Of a stretch of DNA of 26,337 nucleotides, positions 19,530-26,337 are shown in pieces. Below the pieces are notes generated by a model. It saw only the letters and a program-made list of their open reading frames with translations, was not told where the DNA came from and did no database searches. Every line of letters begins with the position of its first letter. The first letter of the stretch is position 1. The position numbers and the translations under genes were made by a program. The DNA comes from Rhizophagus sp. LPA8_4_AMF (taxonomy: Eukaryota; Glomeromycota; Glomeromycetes; Glomerales; Glomeraceae): positions 1-26,337 of the forward strand of contig JADRCO010000793.1 of assembly GCA_021464525.1 (NCBI GenBank). The letters are read 5' to 3'.

Positions 19530-20006
19530 TTATTATTTGGCCATCAGGTGTGAATTTAAGATGAATCAAAAAAAAATATTTTTAAGCATGATATGGTCTA
19601 TGGTTTTTCCAAATCATCTTAATCAAATGATAAGGGAGACTTTTGGATTACACTCAAGGAATTCAACAATCATGAATGTTTTGTCAAGAAATGTGCAACT
19701 TCCCTTCTTTAAATGCAGAAGAATATGGTAAAGGGAAGGGAAATAAATTGTGAAACAGCTGAACAAGTTATATTATTTATATGTAAAATGCTTTATTATT
19801 ACAGAGGGCTGTGTCATAATAAATTGCAAAATCACATTAAAAGCCACATCAGCATCAGAGATGATAGCCACATTTTCTTCTCTTATTTGTTTAAAATTAA
19901 CTTGTTAAAGCTCTTTTTTTTGAATTTCGTAAAACAAACACAGCCCACGTTAATAATAAGCTCATCTTTGCGTTTTCTAAATCAGAAGATCAGGACTGAT
20001 TTATAG
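19530..20006 (+). pseudogene. Decayed coding stretch, unrecognised
   Basis: Plus-strand blocks in shifting frames look like protein: DFWITLKEFNNHECFVKKC (about 19638-19695), then NAEEYGKG, then after a one-base slip GREINCETAEQVILFICKML and YYYRGLCHNKLQNHIKSH, then SIRDDSHIFFSYLFKINLLK. Mixed residues with Cys, Glu and Trp stand out against AT-rich noise. The frames change at least twice and no good ATG starts the whole. Family not recognised; a dead gene or transposon scrap is likely. Confidence 0.4.
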
Positions 20007-20299
20007 AAGAATTTATGTTGGCTTTATAAAAATATTTATTATCAAGTGAAGTAAATTTTGAAACTGAAATGCTGTACCAAAATTACAAAAAATGAAAGCA
20101 ATTTAATAAATGAATGTTATATCACGCATATTTCTTATATTTTATGATATAAATGACAAAGTAATTATTTTAATTATTTTAAGTTAATGGATAAGCACTA
20201 GTATTTGAAAAAAGAATATCATTAATAATATATACGTAACTTTCCTGTGTTCATAATATTGGTTAAAATCATGAATTGGTCATTTATAAACGACCCTAG

Positions 20300-20325
20300 C
20301 ATCGCCACCTGACATCGCCACCTGA
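20300..20325. repeat. Two tandem 13-base units
   Basis: The 13-mer catcgccacctga occurs twice in a row, immediately before the left end of the MITE-like element. It is GC-richer than its setting. It could be a duplicated piece of the element end or slippage at the insertion point. Confidence 0.7.
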
Positions 20326-20785
20326 AAAGTGGTAACCGGATTTATTTGTCGGTTACACATGCCAGTTACATGTGATATCGGATAGTAGTCTCATTTTAAT
20401 CAATTACGACAAATTAAATAAAAAAATCGATTTCCAATTTCGTCTTTCTTTTCACTATAACTTATTTATAAACTCATATTTAAAATAATAAGCCAAACGA
20501 CACTTATGGTTAAGTCATTAGTAACGATATCATATTGCTAAAAAATCCGTCAAACTATGAAGGTTTTAACAAGAATAGATACTGTATGTTGGGAATAATT
20601 ATATTAGAAACACAAAGAACATAAAGTTAAAATATTGAACCAATATTAACTAAAACTATAATGATAAAAAAAAAAACCTTTTAAATTTTTTTGTACGAAA
20701 TGATTATCCGAAATCACATGTAAACGGCATGTGTAACGTAGGGTCATATTAATAATCTTGTGATACGGTACCATTTTTACATTAA
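20325..20785. mobile_element. MITE-like element with terminal inverted repeats
   Basis: Arms 20351-20384 and 20705-20738 are inverted copies matching at 30 of 34 positions (both contain gttacacatgcc and ttacatgtgat). Weaker inverted similarity continues outward to about 20325 (aaaagtggtaacc) and 20780 (ggtaccattttt). The left end can also fold on itself (gtaaccg 20332-20338 with cggttac 20350-20356). The interior of about 320 bases has no coding sequence. This fits a non-autonomous DNA transposon. No target-site duplication was identified, so exact ends and superfamily are open. Confidence 0.6.
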
Positions 20786-20789
20786 TTTT

Positions 20790-22380
20790 ATTGGCTATCA
20801 ATATTGTAAAGATGCATAACGAATAAAATATTATTTTTAAAATTTAGTCAGACATTTACTTTTTTTTCAAGTATTTTTTTTAGTTGCAGGAGAGGAACTA
20901 GTAGTATTTCTTTTGAAATATGTTTAATGTGATGCAAACATTCCATGTAATGTGCGTAAAATTAAAAATTGAAATGCAGTTTTAGGATGTATTACTAAAT
21001 TGAAACTCAATGTTAGTTTTAAAAATATATATGTTGTGCCTCAGGTGTCGATTTGCGTTAATTGATAACTGATGCGTGTTACCTGTATCACACAATAGAG
21101 TCCTCTATAGTAAGCACTTTTTCTATTAATTTATTCTATAAGTAAACTTATATAACACAATGAATTATACATATTATGAAATTGTTTTAATTTATATGCT
21201 TGAAAAAACTTGAAATTGCTAAATAATTTTGAATAAAATTTTTCCCATGAATTTAAGCCTAATCAAAAATTATTAAGACTGAGAAAAAGAAATTTTTATA
21301 GGATGACACGTCTAGCATAATTATATAAAATAAGAACGAATAAATTAAATGCATGCACATGTTTCAGAAAGTAACAATCAACTTTATTGTGACGAACTGA
21401 TCCATCTTAATTTTATCAAGAAATTTTAACAATCATAATGATGTAGACCAAAAGACTGGTCCTGGCTGAAAGACCAGTATTTTGGGACCAGACTAACCCC
21501 ACAATTTTATGCTTCATAAACATCTTATGATACTTTTGACTCGTTTGTAAATCAAGGAAAAAAATTGACAATTTGCTCAAATCTTAAAGGTTGTAATTCC
21601 GGTCTAATAAAAAATAAACTCTTAATTTCTTTATGTATTAAATGAACAGCATTACACGCTAAATCGATTCATATTTTATATTCTGTGACAATACTTCTTG
21701 AAATTTATGTTTTATATGGAATTTATTTCATATATACTGCATAAGAATTATTTGAATTACGAACTAAAGTTTATTACTCTAATCTTAATGTTTAACAATA
21801 GACATTTTGGTTTATAAAGTAATTTTAAATCCGACTAAAAAAAATAAACACTTTGTTAATAAACAAATTAATAATTTGTACGGAGACTCAGTGAGTGGAA
21901 AAAGAAGAATAAAAATTCCCAGATGATATTATAGAAATAATTAGTATATATGTATACGAAATACCGTAGATACAATAGAGTAATAGTAAAAAATAGAAAT
22001 TTGCTAGGCGACGGTGGATTGGATAAGAAGAAATGTGGTCGCTATGTAAGCTGAAAGATGAATAGATCGGATATAACTTTAATACTAGAGAAATATTAAA
22101 TATTATAAACATAAATCAATTCATTAATTAACATAGAAATTGTGAAAAAATTTCTAATAAATTAATTGATTACAATGTAATAATTAATATAAAATTTAAA
22201 TATGGCAAGAAATGTTATAATCAAAGTTATTTCTTTTAAACAATTAATATATAACATTGATTTCACTTAAAATAAATTAACACAAATATTTAATCATTAT
22301 ATCGAACTTATTGAATTAATACAAATAATAATAATTCTTCAATACTTTGTATCAAAATTTAAAATTAATCATTTAATTAG
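20790..22380. other. Non-coding region with one hairpin cluster
   Basis: AT-rich, no supported gene. The only structure seen is a cluster of inverted repeats at about 21449-21495 (actggtc / gaccagt with a ten-base loop, followed by a further ggaccag). Confidence 0.4.
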
Positions 22381-22386
22381 TATTTC

Positions 22387-22623
22387 TTGATTTTACAGGA
22401 GTATATTAAAGATTGTCTTAATTGGAGGTTTGTTAACAAAGAAATATTTTTTGGACCCTTCAACTATAGGAAAACCGGCATCGGAACTATCGGATCATGG
22501 AAAATTATTCAAGTTCAGAAAATTATTGACTATGCATCCCATTCGCCTGATCGGACAAAGGACATTATAATCTTGTCCATCATGACTCATATGTATAGGT
22601 TATATCCTCCATGGAAACCATAG
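22387..22623 (+). other. Possible exon or gene scrap, unrecognised
   Basis: A stop-free frame with protein-like start, EYIKDCLNWRFVNKEIFFGP followed by FNYRKTGIGTIGS, lies directly after a good 3' splice-site look-alike (ttcttgattttacag at 22384-22398). The GIGTIGS string slightly recalls a kinase glycine loop, but no further kinase motifs follow. The last third of the frame is the left arm of a foldback element, so the frame is an artefact there. Low confidence. Confidence 0.25.
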
Positions 22624-22680
22624 TTTTCATGGAGTATACATACGAGTCACGATGGACAAGGTTTCGATCAGGCGAACGGG
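22538..22680. repeat. Foldback (long inverted repeat)
   Basis: Left arm 22538-22553 pairs with 22665-22680 (15 of 16), 22572-22597 pairs with 22635-22660 (24 of 26), and ctccatgg near 22608 pairs with catggag near 22628. The left arm has 18 extra bases (22554-22571) against 4 in the right arm. The whole folds into a hairpin of about 70 bases per side with a very small loop. It contains no gene; it may be a foldback transposon end or an inverted duplication. Confidence 0.8.
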
Positions 22681-22689
22681 TGTGACTAT

Positions 22690-23685
22690 AATATTCAGAG
22701 AGGTGTGGCTCATCTACATTACCCGTGACATTGGTTTTTTCATTAATTAACATCCTCATGACTATTTCAACTTTACGAAAATTGGTTATATTGGATTAAT
22801 TATGATTATTCCGTAAAAAATTAGGACGCAATAGTTGGAAAAACTCCATTAAACGTAAATCATTTGACTAAAATTGGACATTCCATTTCCAAATTTCTAC
22901 GCAAAAATGGAGCTCTAAAATATATGTGAAATTATTAGCTAAAATTATTGGATTTTTTTAAAAAAATCAAGATCAAAGCTTATTAATAAGAAACATTTTG
23001 TGAGCAACGTTATATATGAAGGTTAAAATATCTTATAGGATGATATCGTTAACTATAAGAGATAATCTGTTAATATTTAGTATTAAATAACAGATCGAAA
23101 ATGTAGAACGTCTATTACTTAAACAATTGTTATACCTTTATTTTATAATATAATAACTAATTGAATGAATATGTGACGTTTGGATGTAAAGCATATAATC
23201 GTTAAATCTTCATACAATAATCATGAGAAGTGATTTAATATTCCATGATTTTTCCGTAATTGAAACATATTCATGGAATTTATTTAAAAATTATTTGGCC
23301 ATGTAGCAGATTCACGAGTTTTATATAAGCTTTATAGGCTTCTTTAAAAAGTTAGAATATAGAATGAAAGAAATGTGAAGAAAGTGCCTACTTATGGTTT
23401 CGAGTTGCTGATTGTAGTAATGAAGTAACTAACGTAAACTTATTATGAACTTATCACCATTCGATTCGTCTCAATTAGACGATTTAATGAGACATCAAAT
23501 TAACAAAATCAATGAAAGAATGGTAAAAAAAAAAATAATGAGAAGGGGTTTTATGATTTTTTAGTTAGAATAAATATGATTTTTAAAAAAAGTAAATATG
23601 AACACTATACCAGGGAATATCAGTATTTAACCTTATCATATCACATTATTTCATGTGAAACTATAAGGTAAATTTTCTATAAACA
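22690..23685. other. Non-coding AT-rich region
   Basis: No feature supported. Confidence 0.35.
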
Positions 23686-23689
23686 TTTA

Positions 23690-23875
23690 TTCATTTTTTC
23701 ATTCCTACAAATTTTTGTTCATTTTCACGAAATTTACTCATGATTTTTTTCATCTTACATTTCTTTCTCATTTCCCACAAATTTTATTTTCTTTTATTTT
23801 CATTTCTTACAACTTTCTTTTCATTTACAAATTTTCACAAACTCTTTTCGTGACTTCTCTTTAATCAAATATCAT
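23690..23875 (+). repeat. Pyrimidine-rich degenerate repeat
   Basis: Repeated variations on 'ttcattt' and 'cacaaattttc' over about 185 bases, poor in G. It is directly followed by a G-rich repeat, giving a sharp strand-composition switch near 23880. Confidence 0.5.
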
Positions 23876-23899
23876 GGATAATAATGACATATTGGTGAG

Positions 23900-24095
23900 G
23901 AATTAAGAGTACGGGATATGGATTTAGGTACAGGATTAGGAGTAAGGTTATGTTAGGGTATGGAATATAGATTAGTTTGTAGAATTAGGGGAAAGGTTAA
24001 ATTATGATATGGATATGTATTAGGGTGTAGAATTAGAGTCAGAGGGTCAGGATTATGATATAGGGGTATGAGATCAAGGTTAGGTTGAGTTATTA
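23900..24095 (+). repeat. Degenerate G-rich minisatellite, about 50-base period
   Basis: About four degenerate units can be laid out, with recurrent 'gatatgga', 'gtagaattag' and 'ttaggg' motifs (ttaggg near 23953, 23987 and 24030). The + strand is nearly free of C. The telomere-type hexamer TTAGGG is present but never in tandem. Confidence 0.55.
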
Positions 24096-24137
24096 AATTA
24101 GATTTTTATTAGATAAGCAAATTTATATAATACAAGA

Positions 24138-24437
24138 ATGATTGGTATGAATTGGCTTTTAAATAATCAAAATGATTCAAATTCTTTAAAGACACTTCTT
24201 TTTCATCTTAAAAATATGTGTAAATCAAATAGTCAAGATGAAAACTTCAGAATGGTCAAAAATGAGAATAAATACAGATGTGATTTGTGTAAGTCTTTGA
24301 TTCACGAAATTGCCCAAAAAATCATGTTTGATTTCACAAGTAAAATACTAAGTTTCATATTTTTTAAAAAAAAAATTAAAAGTCCCGTTACTTCTGTATA
24401 TTTGCACATTAATAAAATTTTTATTTTACATATTTAA
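24138..24437 (+). CDS. Hypothetical protein, 99 codons
   Basis: An ATG-started frame. The first 65 residues are protein-like (NSLKTLLFHLKNMCKSN, then KNENKYRCDLCKSLIHEIA) with a CxxC pair (CDLC) that could be half of a zinc-binding site; the last third is lysine-rich low complexity read from A-runs. A weak 5' splice-like site (aagtaaaat) near 24340 would allow an exon ending before that. No family recognised; could be a fragment. Confidence 0.25.
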   Translation: MIGMNWLLNNQNDSNSLKTLLFHLKNMCKSNSQDENFRMVKNENKYRCDLCKSLIHEIAQKIMFDFTSKILSFIFFKKKIKSPVTSVYLHINKIFILHI

Positions 24438-24755
24438 AAACACTATGCATAATTTTTTAATAATTTTTTAATTTTAAACAATTAAATTATTAATCCTATT
24501 TTATTATTTTTATTAGTTTTTATTTATTATAATTTATCTTATTTAATATACTATAATAAAATTTTGATCAATTTTTATATCACTCACATTCTGTTATAAT
24601 CCAAATTATAATAAATAAAACTCTAAATTAATACAATTAATTATGTAATAACTAATTTTCTAAAATATATACCGAAAATTTCATCATATTGGCTTAAACT
24701 CGTTAATCCTGTTACAATGCAACAGTTGCAGCTAGTATGATTACTAAATAAAAAT
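24438..24755. other. Non-coding AT-rich region
   Basis: No feature supported. Confidence 0.3.
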
Positions 24756-25000
24756 TTAACCTAAGACATAACTTAACATTCAAGAATTATCATACTTAGG
24801 AAGATCTTCTGTATAAGAAACAAGTAATCAAGATGTATAAACAGCTCTTGTTTCTTAAAAGAAAAGTGGGATTTTCTGTAATTTTCATTTTCTTTAAATT
24901 GCTCCAATAATTTGGAAAATTGGTGTTTAAGAAACTGGAAATGAGCATCAGAAAATTTGACTTCAGTAAAATGTATATTTAAGAAAAGGTCATTCAGGAA
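24756..25000 (-). pseudogene. Kinase C-terminal tail (copy 1)
   Basis: The minus strand reads FSKLLEQFKENENYRKSHF, then in a second frame RAVYTS, LLVSYTEDLPKYDNS, a TGA and a short tail ending at TAA 24756-24758. This is the same tail as that of the adjacent kinase relic (EYRKENLSS... IYTSRF... FYKDLPEYDDNSQC). The kinase domain itself is missing. At least one frame break and two stops are present. Confidence 0.6.
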
Positions 25001-25237
25001 TTTGTATTATTACAAATTCCATCATATTTTTATTACATCAAAGAAAATATTACACTCAATATGTCCAATTACAAACAGATTTTATTTTTTAAAAAAACTA
25101 TAGTATTGGATAAAAATATAAATTAATTGTAAATTTTTATAAAATAACAGCTATACAAATATATATCAAGTGTATAATTCCATATCTTTTCAACAAATTT
25201 TATTATATATGCCTCAATTGGATTTAGATTGCTCGAT

Positions 25238-25930
25238 CTAACATTGAGAATTATCATCATATTCTGGAAGGTCTTTGTAAAAGGAAATCGAGATGTATAA
25301 ATTTCTTGTGTATTGTAAGTATTTGGTAATTTTTAATAGATGAAAGATTTTCTTTTCTATATTCTTCTGCTTTTTGGAATTGCATTCCAATTTCTTTATA
25401 TTCAGATATGACAAAATCCCTTTCACATGACTTATAAAATGATATGATTAATTCATTTACTTCAAAAATATTTGGCCTATTATTTGGGTTTAAATACCAA
25501 CATTTTTTCATTAAATCAATATAACATCTTGGTGCTTCTGGTTCATCAATTTCAGGACTAACTCCTTTACAAATATCTAATGCAAGAAGATGATCATGTG
25601 CATGATTGCAAAAAGGTTGTCTTCCAGTTGCTACAAAATACATTATCATACCTAATCTATAGATATCTGATTCTTTAGTATAAGGCCTCTTTCTTAATAC
25701 TTCAGGAGCCACATAAGGCATAACTCCATAAATTTTAGTTTCATCTATATTACCAACCTTCCCACAAATCCCATGTCTGAAATTGGCATCTACTATATAA
25801 CTAAAAAAATTTGGTGATACTTAGATTACCCTGTATAAATAATTTTGAATTGTGAAACGTGTGATATAGCTGCGTCCCAATCTATTCCATATTTTTTATA
25901 ATTAAAAAAATTGATCAGTGAATTCATATT
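25238..25930 (-). pseudogene. Protein kinase, C-lobe and tail (copy 2), frameshifted
   Basis: A TKL-type kinase like the large Rhizophagus set. Minus-strand blocks: an activation-segment piece NIDETKIYGVMPYVAPEVLR (the APE motif of subdomain VIII), SDIYRLGMIMYFVATGRQPF (subdomain IX Asp), then CYIDLMKKCWYLNPNNRP (subdomain XI with its Arg), then the tail FQKAEEYRKENLSSIKNYQ. After that the frame slips twice: NTQEIYTSRF, then FYKDLPEYDDNSQC and a stop at 25238. Upstream, one lost base separates ISDMGF (position of the DFG motif) from CGKVGN. Further upstream KYGIDWDAAISHVSQF is faintly readable, but the catalytic HRDxxxxN loop, the ATP-binding lobe and a start are absent. Kinase identity is sure; it cannot be active. 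Confidence 0.8.
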
Positions 25931-26330
25931 GATTTGTTATTCTTTTTTTGGTTAAACTGAAGATCCTGTACTAATAAGTAATAGTTAATATGCTTTGATC
26001 GCTTTTTTTTTATTTTTTTTATTAGTAATTTTTTTATTGTTTTTGTACCATTTTTTTAGTGCGTTTTTTTAGTGATATTGTTTCCGATATTGTTTCCTAC
26101 CCAATTATTTAATCACAGGATTTTTTTTCTATTTTCTTTTGGTGAATTTTTTTTGTTTCCCATCCCTCTTTTTTGTTTTTTAATGATAACCCAATATTAA
26201 TTCATGAAATGTACTGATGTTTAGATTAGCCTGTATAAATAATTTTGAATTGTGCGACGTGTGCTGCTTATTCGTCATATTTATCTCATGATTTTATAAT
26301 TAAAAATCATTGATTGACGGATTATTAATG
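25821..26330. repeat. Direct repeat, 400-base spacing, around kinase relics
   Basis: 25821-25863 and 26221-26263 match at 40 of 43 positions (both contain ctgtataaataattttgaat). Weaker similarity continues to about 25930 and 26330 (ataattaaaaa... attgat). On the minus strand both copies read QFKIIYTG. The second copy is therefore the scrap of a third kinase relic running off the window end. The spacer 25940-26215 is T-rich low complexity with small internal repeats (gatattgtttcc twice near 26075-26098). Confidence 0.75.
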
Positions 26331-26337
26331 TTACTCC
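26215..26337 (-). pseudogene. Kinase-related scrap (copy 3), runs off window
   Basis: Only the short block HVAQFKIIYTG, matching the upstream part of copy 2 (HVSQFKIIYTG), can be read. The rest would lie outside the window. The call depends on the 43-base direct repeat and not on kinase motifs. Confidence 0.35.

Noticed and set aside
21888-22112. Minus-strand 74-codon hydrophobic frame
   Set aside because: AT-rich chance frame with no motif.
22387-22540. Protein kinase N-lobe from the GIGTIGS string
   Set aside because: No Val, Lys or Glu motifs follow in the expected places, so the glycine pattern alone is too weak.
23950-24040. Telomere
   Set aside because: TTAGGG occurs only as scattered single hexamers inside a degenerate repeat, with no tandem array and with gene relics on both sides.
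1-26337. tRNA or rRNA genes
   Set aside because: No cloverleaf or conserved rRNA text was recognised by eye; a tRNAscan run would be needed to exclude a tRNA.

Overview
The window looks like nuclear DNA of an arbuscular mycorrhizal fungus of the Rhizophagus type (Glomeromycotina). The DNA is very AT-rich. Genes and gene relics match families that are hugely expanded in those fungi: F-box/LRR-like proteins, BTB-TLDc proteins and tyrosine-kinase-like kinases, plus Helitron and LINE fragments. One intron has a clean GT-AG structure. This assignment rests on recognising families by eye, not on a database search.

Only two genes look intact. One is a 573-residue F-box protein (1637-3358, +). The other, the most interesting object here, is a two-exon gene for a secreted protein (10294-11126, +). 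It has a signal peptide, four Lys-Arg sites each followed by Asp-Ala, and three 52-residue tandem repeats rich in Tyr, Asp, Lys and His. This is the layout of a Kex2-processed repeat precursor such as fungal alpha-factor-type or RiPP precursors. The residues after each KR alternate X-Ala/X-Pro, as expected for further trimming by a Ste13-like dipeptidyl aminopeptidase. A TATA box lies about 100 bp upstream, and a 96-bp pure pyrimidine tract with strong G-quadruplex/triplex potential lies between its stop and an AATAAA signal.

Most of the rest is a graveyard. Left part: a 5'-truncated F-box/LRR tail with no ATG (about 133-723, +) and a BTB-TLDc gene broken by about ten frameshifts or stops (6499-7933, -). 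Middle part: a Helitron N-terminal fragment (14355-15079, -), a second TLDc fragment (about 15835-16124, -), an F-box/LRR fragment (about 16270-16560, -), a long decayed gene of unrecognised family (about 16830-18130, -), a LINE-type RNase H relic (about 18505-18715, +) and another unrecognised decayed coding stretch (about 19530-20000, +). Right part: three relics of one kinase family in tandem (24756 to the window end, -).

Structural DNA elements include a MITE-like element with 34-bp inverted repeats (about 20325-20785), a 140-bp foldback (22538-22680), a perfect 14-bp hairpin (5981-6018), and a composition switch from pyrimidine-rich DNA to a degenerate G-rich minisatellite with TTAGGG motifs (about 23690-24095). 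I see no operon-like organisation, no CRISPR array, and no rRNA or tRNA gene that I could support by eye.
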